A stretch of DNA of 64,000 nucleotides from Agrococcus sp051751085 (lineage in GTDB: Bacteria > Actinomycetota > Actinomycetes > Actinomycetales > Microbacteriaceae). Positions 31,207 to 38,456 of the stretch are shown piece after piece. The position numbers were made by a program, and so were the translations under genes. Below the pieces are notes generated by a model. It saw only the letters and a list, made by a program, of their open reading frames with translations. It was not told where the DNA came from and did not search any database. The stretch is from positions 124,001 to 188,000 of the forward strand of contig JBNJKM010000004.1 of assembly GCA_051751085.1 (NCBI GenBank). Direction: 5' to 3'. Position 1 is the first letter of the stretch. The number at the start of each line of letters is the position of its first letter.

Positions 31207-31328
31207 GGCTCCAGCCTGCCAGCGCGGGGCGTCCCGTCGCCTCCGCCGCACGGCGGAGCGCGCTCCACCCGGCGCCGGAGCGGCTCGTGGAGGGGAGCGT
31301 CGGCGGCGGGCGCCCAGTCCAGCGGCGA

Positions 31329-32249
31329 CTAGTGCAGCAGCGCGTTGAGCTCGACGCCGCTGCCGTCGCGCGCGACGACCTCGACCGCGCCGGTGACGGA
31401 GTTGCGGCGGAAGAGCAGGCCGGGGCTGCCCGAGAGCTCGACCGCCTTGACCGTCTCGCCCGACGGCACGAGCGTGACCTTCGTGCCCGCGGTGACGTAG
31501 AGGCCCGCCTCCACGACCGAGTCGTCGCCGATCGAGATGCCGACGCCCGCGTTCGCACCCAGCAGCACGCGCCTGCCGAGCTGCACGCGCTCCTTGCCGC
31601 CGCCCGAGAGGGTGCCCATGATCGAGGCGCCGCCGCCGATGTCGGTGCCGTCGCCGACGACCACGCCCTGCGAGATGCGGCCCTCCACCATCGACGTGCC
31701 GAGCGTGCCGGCGTTGAAGTTCACGAAGCCCTCGTGCATGACGACCGTGCCGGGGGCGAGATGGGCGCCGAGGCGGATGCGCGAGGCGTCGCCGATGCGG
31801 ACGCCGTCGGGGATGACGAAGTCGGTCATGCGCGGGAAGCGGTCGACGAGCTGCACCTGGATGCCCGCCCGCTGCAGCCGCACACGGTGCGCGGCCGCCC
31901 ACTCGGGGTCGACGGCGCCCGCGTTCGTCCACGCGACGACCGGCAGCGCCGCGAAGATCCCGTCGAGGTTGATCGTGTTGGGCTGCGCGAGGCGGTGGCT
32001 CAGCAGGTGCAGGCGCAGGTACGCGTCCTCCGTCGAGGCGGGCGGCGCATCCAGGTCGATCTCGACGTGCCGGTGCTCGAGCATCACCCCGCGCTCCGGC
32101 ACGGGCCCCGCCTGATCGCCCAGGTCGCCGCCGCCCATCCACGCCTCGTCGCCGTCCGTCGAGCCGAGCATGGGCGCGGGGAACCACGCGTCGAGCAGCC
32201 GCCCCTCGAAGACGGTGACGAGCGCATGTCCGTGTGCGGGGCGAGCCAT
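31329..32249 (-). CDS. dapD: 2,3,4,5-tetrahydropyridine-2,6-dicarboxylate N-succinyltransferase
   Basis: A 306-residue DapD of the actinobacterial class. The C-terminal half shows hexapeptide-type repeats of a left-handed beta helix (GVVVGDGTDIGGGASIMGTL, RVLLGANAGVGISIGDDSVVEAG). It succinylates tetrahydrodipicolinate in lysine/diaminopimelate synthesis. It is divergent from dapE with only 23 bp between the two start codons, and dapC lies 6 kb away, so three steps of the succinylase branch are clustered here. Confidence 0.95.
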   Translation of the reverse strand: MARPAHGHALVTVFEGRLLDAWFPAPMLGSTDGDEAWMGGGDLGDQAGPVPERGVMLEHRHVEIDLDAPPASTEDAYLRLHLLSHRLAQPNTINLDGIFAALPVVAWTNAGAVDPEWAAAHRVRLQRAGIQVQLVDRFPRMTDFVIPDGVRIGDASRIRLGAHLAPGTVVMHEGFVNFNAGTLGTSMVEGRISQGVVVGDGTDIGGGASIMGTLSGGGKERVQLGRRVLLGANAGVGISIGDDSVVEAGLYVTAGTKVTLVPSGETVKAVELSGSPGLLFRRNSVTGAVEVVARDGSGVELNALLH

Positions 32250-32252
32250 GCT

Positions 32253-32268
32253 CCAAGTCTAGGCTTGG
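32253..32268. promoter_or_regulatory. Overlapping divergent -10 elements of dapD and dapE
   Basis: The near-palindrome CCAAGTCTAGGCTTGG (one mismatch) contains TAGGCT (32260-32265) reading toward dapE and TAGACT (complement of 32256-32261) reading toward dapD. They share two bases. Each ends 6-7 bases from its start codon, which predicts leaderless transcripts in both directions. No -35 hexamers are obvious. Confidence 0.6.
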
Positions 32269-32272
32269 GCCC

Positions 32273-33355
32273 ATGACTGCCCTCCCGCTCGACCTCACCG
32301 CGACCAGCGTCGAGCTGACGCGCGTGCTGTGCGACATCGACTCCGTCTCCGACAACGAGGGACCGCTCGCCGACGCGATCGAGGCCGCGGTGCAGGCGGT
32401 GCCGCACTTGACGGTGACGCGCGTCGGCGACACCGTCGTCGCGCGCACGCAGCTCGGGCGCGAGCGCCGGGTCGTGATCGCCGGGCACATCGACACCGTG
32501 CCCATCAACGGCAACGTGCCGACGCGCGACGTCGAGGTGGAGGGGGAGCCGCACCTCTGGGGCCGTGGCACCGTCGACATGAAGGCGGGCGTGGCCGTGC
32601 AGCTGAAGCTCGCCGCCGAGCTCGCCGAGCCCATCGTCGACCTCACCTGGATCTGGTACGACCACGAGGAGGTGGGGGAGGAGCACAACGGGCTCCGCCT
32701 GCTCGCCGCGTCGCATCCCGAGCTCATGCAGGGCGACTTCGCCATCCTGGGCGAGCCCTCGAACGGGCACATCGAGGGCGGCTGCAACGGCACCCTGCGC
32801 GCCGAGATCCGCACGCGCGGCGTGCGCGCCCACTCCGCACGCTCGTGGGTGGGCCACAACGCCATCCACGACGCGGCCGAGGTGCTGCAGGTGCTGCAGT
32901 CGTACCGGCCGCGGACGATCGACGTCGAGGGGCTCGCGTTCCGGGAGGGCCTCAACGCCGTGATGATCTCCGGCGGCGTCGCGACCAACGTCATCCCCGA
33001 CGAGTGCATCGTGCAGGTCAACTATCGGTTCGCGCCCTCGCGCTCGCTCGACGAGGCGACGGCGCACGTCGTCGAGCTCTTCGAGGGCTTCGAGGTGCGC
33101 GTCGTCGACGCCGCACCCGGCGCGCGTCCCGGGCTCGACGCCCCGCTCGCGCGCGAGTTCATCTCGGCGGTCGGCGCGACCCCGCAGCCCAAGTACGGCT
33201 GGACCGACGTCGCGCGGTTCTCCGCGCTCGGCATCCCCGCGGTGAACTTCGGTCCCGGCGACCCGTCGAAGGCGCACGCCGACGACGAGTCCGTGCCGGT
33301 CGCGCAGATCATCGCGACCGAGGAGAGCCTCCGGACGTGGCTCTCGCCGGCCTGA
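32273..33355 (+). CDS. dapE: Succinyl-diaminopimelate desuccinylase
   Basis: A 360-residue M20-family zinc amidohydrolase. Metal-site motifs are visible: GHIDTVPING, WGRGTVDMKAGV, the catalytic/ligand Glu pair in YDHEEVGEEHNGL, and ILGEPSNG. It releases succinate to give LL-diaminopimelate. I chose ATG 32273, 7 bases after the TAGGCT hexamer. It is divergent from dapD, and its 3' end overlaps the next gene by 19 bases. Confidence 0.94.
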   Translation: MTALPLDLTATSVELTRVLCDIDSVSDNEGPLADAIEAAVQAVPHLTVTRVGDTVVARTQLGRERRVVIAGHIDTVPINGNVPTRDVEVEGEPHLWGRGTVDMKAGVAVQLKLAAELAEPIVDLTWIWYDHEEVGEEHNGLRLLAASHPELMQGDFAILGEPSNGHIEGGCNGTLRAEIRTRGVRAHSARSWVGHNAIHDAAEVLQVLQSYRPRTIDVEGLAFREGLNAVMISGGVATNVIPDECIVQVNYRFAPSRSLDEATAHVVELFEGFEVRVVDAAPGARPGLDAPLAREFISAVGATPQPKYGWTDVARFSALGIPAVNFGPGDPSKAHADDESVPVAQIIATEESLRTWLSPA

Positions 33356-34530
33356 CCGAGCGCCGGCCGGCGCTCACCGCGCTCGCCGGCCGCTGGTGGC
33401 TGTGGCCGGCGGCGCTCTGGCTGGTCTCGCGGCTGATCAGCACCGCGTTCCTCGCGGCCTTCGCGGGGCGCCAGGAGCAGAGCTCGTGGACCCCCGCGGG
33501 CCCCGACCTGCTCGACTACTCCACCATGTGGGATGCCCACTGGTACTTCATCGTGTCGGTCGCGGGCTACCCGTCGGAGCTGCCGCTCGACGACGACGGC
33601 CACGTCGGCGAGAACGCCTGGGCCTTCATGCCCGTCTACCCGATGGTCGCGCGGCTCCTGACCGCCGTCGGGCTGCCCTGGGAGGCGGCGTCGGTGCTCG
33701 TGTCGGTCGCGGCATCGCTCGCGTTCGCGCTCGTCGCCTACCGGCTCTTCGCCGACATCGCGCCGGGCAGGGAGCGCTTCGCGCTCGCGATCGTGCTGCT
33801 CTCGCCCACGGCGCCCGTCCTCCAGCTGGGCTACGCCGAGTCGCTCTTCCTGCTGCTGCTCGCGGGCGCGCTGCTCGCGTGGCGGCTGCGCGCGTGGCAC
33901 TGGCTGTGGGTGCTGCTGCCGGTGCTGTCGCTCACGCGGCCGGGCGGGCTCGCGTTCGCGCTCGCGCTCGGGCTGTGGTTCCTCATCCGGCTCTCGCGCG
34001 ATCGCGCGGCCTTCCCTGCCCGCGAGCGACGGATGCTCGTGGGGCTCGGGCTGTGGAGCGCGCTGTGGGGCTTCGGCTGGCTGATCGCGTGCACGCTCGT
34101 CACCGGCAGCACGAGCGCCTACCTCGAGACGGAGCTGAGCTGGCGCTCGTCGTACATCGGCAGGCAGGAGCTCGTGCCGCTCACGCCGTGGCCGATCGGG
34201 CTCGAGTGGTGGTTCGGTCCGTGGTGGCCGGTGTGGCTCGTCGGCATCGTGGGCGCCGCGGTCGCGCTGCTCGCGGGCCCCTGGCGCCGCGGCGTCGCGC
34301 TCGAGCCGCGGCTGTGGACGATCGCCTACCTGCTCTACCTCGCGGCGGTCTGGTTCCCGCAGTCGTCGACCTGGCGGCTGCTCATGCCGATCTTCCCGGC
34401 GGCCGTGCTCCTCGCGGCGCTGCGGCCCACGTGGGCGAGGGCGCTGCTGCTGGCGGCGTGCATCGTGCTCCAGCCGGTGTGGATCTGGTTCTGCTGGCAC
34501 GTGAACGGCGCCGACTGGACCGTCCCGTAG
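33337..34530 (+). CDS. PIG-V-like polytopic membrane protein, putative mannosyltransferase
   Basis: About 397 residues with 9-10 hydrophobic segments. The region DYSTMWDAHWYFIVSVAGYP followed by AFMPVYPMVARLL resembles the catalytic loop of PIG-V/GT-C lipid-linked mannosyltransferases, with a conserved Asp after the first helix. The GTG at 33337 overlaps the dapE stop by 19 bases, suggesting coupling. Donor and acceptor are unknown; a role in lipoglycan or cell-wall glycan synthesis is inferred. Confidence 0.7.
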   Translation: MALAGLTERRPALTALAGRWWLWPAALWLVSRLISTAFLAAFAGRQEQSSWTPAGPDLLDYSTMWDAHWYFIVSVAGYPSELPLDDDGHVGENAWAFMPVYPMVARLLTAVGLPWEAASVLVSVAASLAFALVAYRLFADIAPGRERFALAIVLLSPTAPVLQLGYAESLFLLLLAGALLAWRLRAWHWLWVLLPVLSLTRPGGLAFALALGLWFLIRLSRDRAAFPARERRMLVGLGLWSALWGFGWLIACTLVTGSTSAYLETELSWRSSYIGRQELVPLTPWPIGLEWWFGPWWPVWLVGIVGAAVALLAGPWRRGVALEPRLWTIAYLLYLAAVWFPQSSTWRLLMPIFPAAVLLAALRPTWARALLLAACIVLQPVWIWFCWHVNGADWTVP

Positions 34531-34636
34531 CCGCGCGCATCCGCCTATAGCACGGCATGCGTTGCGCTGCCGACGAAAAACCTCGCACGAGAACGTGAGA
34601 CAATGGCGGCAGCAGAGAACCGAAAGGGGTGCCTCT

Positions 34637-34810
34637 ATGGCCGCAATGAAACCACGCACCGGAGATGGACCGCTCGAGGCCGTCAAGGAGGGTCGGGTCA
34701 TCGTCGTCCGCGTCCCCCTCGAAGGCGGCGGACGACTCGTCGTCTCCGTCAACGACGCCGAGGCAGCAGCGCTCCACAAGGCGCTGGGCGAGGTCGTCGT
34801 CACCGCCTGA
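34637..34810 (+). CDS. DUF3117 small protein
   Basis: A 57-residue protein (starting MAAMKPRTGDGPLEAVKEGR) matching DUF3117, a short conserved actinobacterial family of unknown function. A GAAAGGGG ribosome site lies ~7 bases before the ATG. It is transcribed alone and ends at a strong hairpin. In M. tuberculosis a homologue sits in the same neighbourhood between dapE and the methyltransferase/tatB region. Confidence 0.9.
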   Translation: MAAMKPRTGDGPLEAVKEGRVIVVRVPLEGGGRLVVSVNDAEAAALHKALGEVVVTA

Positions 34811-34836
34811 GCACGTTCGGCCCACCAGCCGAGAGC

Positions 34837-34869
34837 AACGGGGCCGATCCATGGCGGATCGGCCCCGTT
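34837..34869. terminator. Bidirectional hairpin terminator between DUF3117 and methyltransferase genes
   Basis: Perfect 14-bp arms AACGGGGCCGATCC (34837-34850) and its complement (34856-34869) with a 5-base loop. It lies between convergent genes, 26 bases after one stop and 28 before the other. The arms start with AA and end with TT, giving a short A/T tract on both strands. Confidence 0.85.
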
Positions 34870-34897
34870 CGCGTCGGTGGCGGCGCGCCGCCGAGCG

Positions 34898-35548
34898 TCA
34901 GCGCTGCGGCGCGGGCGGCTCCGGCTTGCGGACGATCTGCAGCAGGCCGTCGCCGACCGGCGAGACGGCCGCCTGCACGGCATCGCTCGTGGCGAGCTCC
35001 TTGAGCAGCGCGCGCACGTCGGCGACGGCATCGTGGCGCTGCGCGGGATCGGCGACCTTGCCGCCGAGGAGGGCGTGGGCGACGAGCACCGAGCCGCCCA
35101 CGCGCACGAGTGCGAGCGCGTGCTCGACGTACTCGAGCATCCCCGCCTGGTCGGCGTCGATGAGCACGATGTCGTAGCTCGACTCGTTCATGCGGGGGAG
35201 CACGTCGCGAGCCTTGCCGGTGATGAGGCGGGCGCGCGTCACCGGGATGCCGGCCTTGGCGAACGCGGCGCGCGCGTGCTGCTGGTGGTCGAGCTCGGTG
35301 TCGATCGACGTGAGCGTCGCGGTGGGCGCGCCGCGGAGCAGCCACAGGCCGCTGACGCCCGCGCCGGTGCCGACCTCGAGGATCGCGGCGGCCTGGGTCG
35401 ACGCGGCGACGGCGGCGAGCTGTGCGCCGACGGCGGGCGCGATCGGTGTGATGCCGAGCTCGACGGAGGCGTCGCGCGCGGCGGTGAGCACCTCGTCCTC
35501 GCTCGCGAGGTCGTCGAGGTACTTGGCGATGAGCGATTCTGTAGGCAC
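34898..35548 (-). CDS. SAM-dependent O-methyltransferase (family 3)
   Basis: A ~216-residue class I methyltransferase. The SAM-binding motif is ILEVGTGAGVSGLWLL, with a second acidic motif TSIDTELDHQQHARAAF and the metal/substrate region YDIVLIDADQAGMLEYVEHAL typical of catechol-O-methyltransferase-like enzymes. GTG 35548 is chosen because a GGAGGA ribosome site lies just upstream on the minus strand. Substrate unknown. Divergent from tatB, as in mycobacteria. Confidence 0.9.
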   Translation of the reverse strand: MPTESLIAKYLDDLASEDEVLTAARDASVELGITPIAPAVGAQLAAVAASTQAAAILEVGTGAGVSGLWLLRGAPTATLTSIDTELDHQQHARAAFAKAGIPVTRARLITGKARDVLPRMNESSYDIVLIDADQAGMLEYVEHALALVRVGGSVLVAHALLGGKVADPAQRHDAVADVRALLKELATSDAVQAAVSPVGDGLLQIVRKPEPPAPQR

Positions 35549-35633
35549 GGTTCCTCCGCCAACGACCCTAGCCGTGCGCCGCATCCGCCGCCTCCAGGCT
35601 CGCCGCCGAGTCGTGCTCGACTACCCTGGGATC

Positions 35634-36002
35634 GTGTCCCTCGCAGGCATCACCCTCGACAAGCTGCTGCTCATCGCAGTCCTCGCGGCCATCCTCATCG
35701 GCCCCGAGCGGCTGCCCGCGCTCGCCGAGAAGCTCGGCGCCCTCGTGCGCGGGCTGCGCGACCTCGCCGGCGGCGCGAAGGAGCGGATGCGCGAGGAGAT
35801 GGGTCCGGAGTTCGACGAGGTCGACTGGCGCAGGCTCGACCCGCGGCAGTACGACCCGCGCCGCATCGTGATGGATGCTCTGCGCGACGACCCGAAGCCG
35901 CAGGACTTCGCGGCCGCGGCCGCGGCGTCGTCGGTCGCGACGGTCACGGGCCTCCCGAGCCGCGCCGCCGGCCCCTTGCGCTTCGACGACGAGGCCACCT
36001 AG
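35634..36002 (+). CDS. tatB: Sec-independent (Tat) translocase subunit TatB
   Basis: A 122-residue protein with one N-terminal membrane helix (LLLIAVLAAILIGPERLPALAEKLG) followed by an amphipathic helix and a charged tail, the TatA/TatB layout. The GPERLP hinge and longer tail favour TatB, which binds twin-arginine signal peptides with TatC. GTG start; TACCCT at 35622-35627 lies 6 bases before it. tatA and tatC are not in this window. The stop is 19 bp from the left repeat array. Confidence 0.88.
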   Translation: MSLAGITLDKLLLIAVLAAILIGPERLPALAEKLGALVRGLRDLAGGAKERMREEMGPEFDEVDWRRLDPRQYDPRRIVMDALRDDPKPQDFAAAAAASSVATVTGLPSRAAGPLRFDDEAT

Positions 36003-36021
36003 CCCTCCTGCTCCTTCGCCC

Positions 36022-36192
36022 GCTGGTCGAGCCGCTCGCGCCGGAGGCGCGCGCGAGTCGAGACCACGCTTGCGCCCTTGCCTGCTGGTCGAGCCGCACG
36101 CGCCGGAGGCGCGCGCGAGTCGAGACCACGCCTGCCGCCCCCTTCGCTGGTCGAGCCGCACGCGCCGGAGGCGCGCGCGCGTCGAGACCACG
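36022..36192 (-). repeat. Left REP-like array: three 47-bp palindromic repeats, period exactly 62 bp
   Basis: Copies at 36022-36068, 36084-36130 and 36146-36192, separated by 15-bp spacers. Read on the minus strand each is CGTGGTCTCGAC...GGCTCGACCAGC, an imperfect hairpin whose GGTC...GACC ends pair around a GCGCGCC/GGCGCG core. Copies differ at one or two bases, and all three have CTCC at the loop. They are in opposite orientation to the six copies beyond the GIY-YIG gene. The space from tatB (36003) to the nuclease start (36260) holds only this array and ~70 bases of unassigned DNA. Confidence 0.95.
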
Positions 36193-36260
36193 CCTGCCGC
36201 GCTCCACAGCCATTGCGCCCACGCTCCCGCAACCGGGTCCGCAGGCGCGATCCTGGCGGG

Positions 36261-36554
36261 ATGGGATGGGTCTACATGCTCCGCTGCCGCGACGGCAGCT
36301 ACTACGTCGGCAGCACGCGCAACGTCGAAGCCCGTGTCGCTCAGCATCAGCGCGGCGAGGGTGCGCAGTACACGAAGCACCGGCTGCCGGTCGAGCTGGT
36401 GTGGTGCGAGGCGTTCGGCAGCATCGCCGATGCGTTCGCGCTCGAGAAGCGGATCCAAGGATGGAGTCGGGCGAAGCGCGAGGCGCTCATCCGCGGTGAC
36501 TTCAGCGAGATGTCGAGGCTGGCGCATGTGCGGGGCCCTCGGCGTCCCGAGTGA
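36261..36554 (+). CDS. GIY-YIG nuclease-family protein flanked by palindromic arrays
   Basis: A 97-residue single-domain GIY-YIG protein. The motif appears as V4-Y5-M6 and Y15-V16-G17 (YMLRCRDGSYYVGST), with the conserved Arg25, His29 and the catalytic Glu62 in ALEKRIQGWSRAKREALI, so the active site looks intact. It resembles the small YhbQ/UPF0213-type proteins. A family match alone does not show endonuclease activity. The left array ends 68 bp before the ATG, and the right array starts on the base after the TGA. The gene lies in an otherwise conserved tatB-mrp neighbourhood, which suggests insertion. Function in cells is unknown. Confidence 0.9.
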   Translation: MGWVYMLRCRDGSYYVGSTRNVEARVAQHQRGEGAQYTKHRLPVELVWCEAFGSIADAFALEKRIQGWSRAKREALIRGDFSEMSRLAHVRGPRRPE

Positions 36555-36854
36555 GTGGTCTCGACTCGCGCGCGCCTTCGGCGCGTGCGGCTCGACCAGC
36601 GTGTGGGGTGGTCTCGACTCGCGCGCGCCTTCGGCGCGTGCGGCTCGACCAGCGTGTGGGGTGGTCTCGACTCGCGCGCGCCTTCGGCGCGTGCGGCTCG
36701 ACCAGCGTGTGGGGTGGTCTCGACTCGCGCGCGCCTTCGGCGCGAGCGGCTCGACCAGCGTGTGGGGTGGTCTCGACTCGCGCTGCGCGTGCGGCTCGAC
36801 CAGCGTGGGTGGTCTCGACTCGCGCGCGCCTTCGGCGCGTGCGGCTCGACCAGC
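36555..36854 (+). repeat. Right REP-like array: six palindromic repeats, main period 53 bp
   Basis: Copies at 36555-36600, 36608-36653, 36661-36706, 36714-36759, 36767-36804 (an internal 8-bp deletion) and 36809-36854. Full copies are 46 bp (GTGGTCTCGACTCGCG...GGCTCGACCAGC) with a TTC loop, and most spacers are GTGTGGG. The array starts directly after the nuclease stop and ends 8 bp before the mrp stop, so it fills the whole intergenic space (308 bases without a gene). Short open frames across it merely translate the repeat. Confidence 0.97.
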
Positions 36855-36862
36855 GGGTGGGG

Positions 36863-37960
36863 CTAGGCGGGGGCGAAGGGGAGGGCGCGGCCCGCGATCG
36901 GGCGGGTGCCGCGGAGCGCCTCGGCGAGCGCGATGATCGCCGCCGCCGCCGGATCGGTCGGCTCGGCCGCGACGACCGGGGCACCGGCGTCGCCGCCCTC
37001 GCGGAGCGCGACCGAGAGCGGGATGCGCGCCAGCAGGGGCACGTCGAGCCGCCGCGCCGCCTCGTCGCCGCCGCCGGCGCCGAAGAGCTCGAGGATCGAG
37101 CCGTCGGGCTGCGCGAGGCCCGCCATGTTCTCGACCACCCCGAGCACCTGCTGGCCCGTCTGCCGCGCCACCTCCGCCGCGCGCTCCGCGACATCGGCCG
37201 CGGCGCGCTGCGGCGTCGTCACCACGAGCACCTGCGCGTGCGGAAGCATCTGGCCGAGCGAGATCGCCACGTCGCCCGTGCCGGGCGGCATGTCGATGAG
37301 CAGCACGTCGAGATCGCCCCACCATACGTCGGTGACGAACTGCTGCAGCGTGCGGTGCAGCATCGGCCCGCGCCATGAGACCGAGCGGTTGCCGTCGACG
37401 AACATGCCGATCGAGACGAGCCGCACGCCGTGCGCCTCGGGCGGCATCATCATGTCGCCCACCCGGGTGGGCTTCGCGTGGGTGCCGAGCAGCGCCGGGA
37501 TGGAGTAGCCGTGCACGTCGGCGTCGATGACGCCGACGGCGAGGCCGCGGGCGGCGAGCGCGACGGCGAGGTTCGCGGTCACGGTCGACTTGCCCACCCC
37601 GCCCTTGCCGCTCGCGATCGCGATGATCCGCGTCAAGGTGTCCGGTCCGAACTGCGCGGGCCGCGAGCCGCGCAGCCGCTCGACGAGGGCCTGGCGCTTG
37701 GCGGGGTCCATCACCGCGACCTCGACGGCCACGGCGTCGACGCCGGGCACCGACACGGCCGCCTGGCGCACATCCGCCTCGATCCGGTCGGCCGCGGGGC
37801 ACGCGGCGACCGTCAGCTCGAGGCGGATGCGCGCGACACCGCCGTCGAGCGTCGCGGCCGGGATCATGTCGAGCTCGAGCAGCGGCCGGCGGATCTCGGG
37901 GTCGATGACGGTGCCGAGCGCGCGCTCGAGCAGGGGATCGATCACGACCGCATCAGGCAC
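36863..37960 (-). CDS. mrp: Mrp/NBP35-family iron-sulfur cluster carrier ATPase
   Basis: A 365-residue protein. An N-terminal DUF59/MIP18-like domain (about residues 1-95) precedes a P-loop ATPase with the deviant Walker A GKGGVGKST, the DADVHGYSIPALLG switch and LIDMPPGTGDV. It is thought to bind and transfer Fe-S clusters (ApbC family). The usual CxxC near the C-terminus is not seen; VVENMAGL is followed by AQPDGS where a CPxC loop would be expected in some relatives. GTG start. It is third in a probable operon after the MgtE-like and DUF1003 genes. Not related to the Mrp antiporter despite the name. Confidence 0.9.
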   Translation of the reverse strand: MPDAVVIDPLLERALGTVIDPEIRRPLLELDMIPAATLDGGVARIRLELTVAACPAADRIEADVRQAAVSVPGVDAVAVEVAVMDPAKRQALVERLRGSRPAQFGPDTLTRIIAIASGKGGVGKSTVTANLAVALAARGLAVGVIDADVHGYSIPALLGTHAKPTRVGDMMMPPEAHGVRLVSIGMFVDGNRSVSWRGPMLHRTLQQFVTDVWWGDLDVLLIDMPPGTGDVAISLGQMLPHAQVLVVTTPQRAAADVAERAAEVARQTGQQVLGVVENMAGLAQPDGSILELFGAGGGDEAARRLDVPLLARIPLSVALREGGDAGAPVVAAEPTDPAAAAIIALAEALRGTRPIAGRALPFAPA

Positions 37961-37967
37961 GGCTCCA

Positions 37968-38456
37968 TCAGGCGCTGGGCTCGCGTCGCTCGTCGAGGTC
38001 CTCGACGAAGCTCTTGAGCTCTGCCCGGATGAACTCGCGCGTGGCCATGTCGCGCATCGCCATGCGGAGCGCGACGACCTCGCGCGCGAGGTACTCGGTG
38101 TCGTTGAGGTTGCGCTCGGCGCGCAGCCGGTCCTGCTCGATCTGCACGCGGTCGCGGTCGTCCTGGCGGTTCTGCGCGAGCAGCAGCAGCGGCGCCGCGT
38201 AGGAGGCCTGCAGGCTCAGCACGAGCGTGAGGAGCGGGAACCCCTGGTCCTGCGGATCGAACTGCGACTCGGCGGGGGCGATCGAGTTGTAGCCGAGCCA
38301 GAAGGTGACGAAGATCGTCATCCCGATGAGGAACGCGGGCGTGCCCATCGCGCGCGCGAACGACTCGGTGAAGCGGCCGAACCGGTCCTGCGACTTCGGC
38401 ATCGTGAAGCGGCGGCGCGCCTTCGGCCGACCGAACCGCTCGTCGCGCTCAGCCAT
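37968..38456 (-). CDS. DUF1003 membrane protein
   Basis: A 162-residue DUF1003 protein. It has two membrane helices (about residues 40-60 and 73-95, including FLIGMTIFVTFWLGYN and FPLLTLVLSLQASYAAPLLLLAQNRQ) and a charged, probably coiled-coil C-terminal half. The invariant NRQ/DRDR motif of the family is present (AQNRQDDRDRVQIEQDRL). Function unknown. Its start overlaps the MgtE-like stop by 8 bp, and it is followed 7 bp later by mrp, an arrangement conserved in actinobacteria. Confidence 0.93.
   Translation of the reverse strand: MAERDERFGRPKARRRFTMPKSQDRFGRFTESFARAMGTPAFLIGMTIFVTFWLGYNSIAPAESQFDPQDQGFPLLTLVLSLQASYAAPLLLLAQNRQDDRDRVQIEQDRLRAERNLNDTEYLAREVVALRMAMRDMATREFIRAELKSFVEDLDERREPSA

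Noticed and set aside
36022..36854. CRISPR array
   Set aside because: Repeats are palindromic with near-identical 7-15 bp spacers, no variable 30-40 bp spacers, and no cas genes in the window.
36551..36866. A coding gene across the right repeat array
   Set aside because: The open frame only translates the 53-bp unit over and over; there is no start signal and the period is not a multiple of three.
36863..37960. Mrp at 36.9 kb as part of the Mrp antiporter
   Set aside because: It is a P-loop ATPase with a DUF59 domain, unrelated to the membrane antiporter encoded at 0-4.6 kb.
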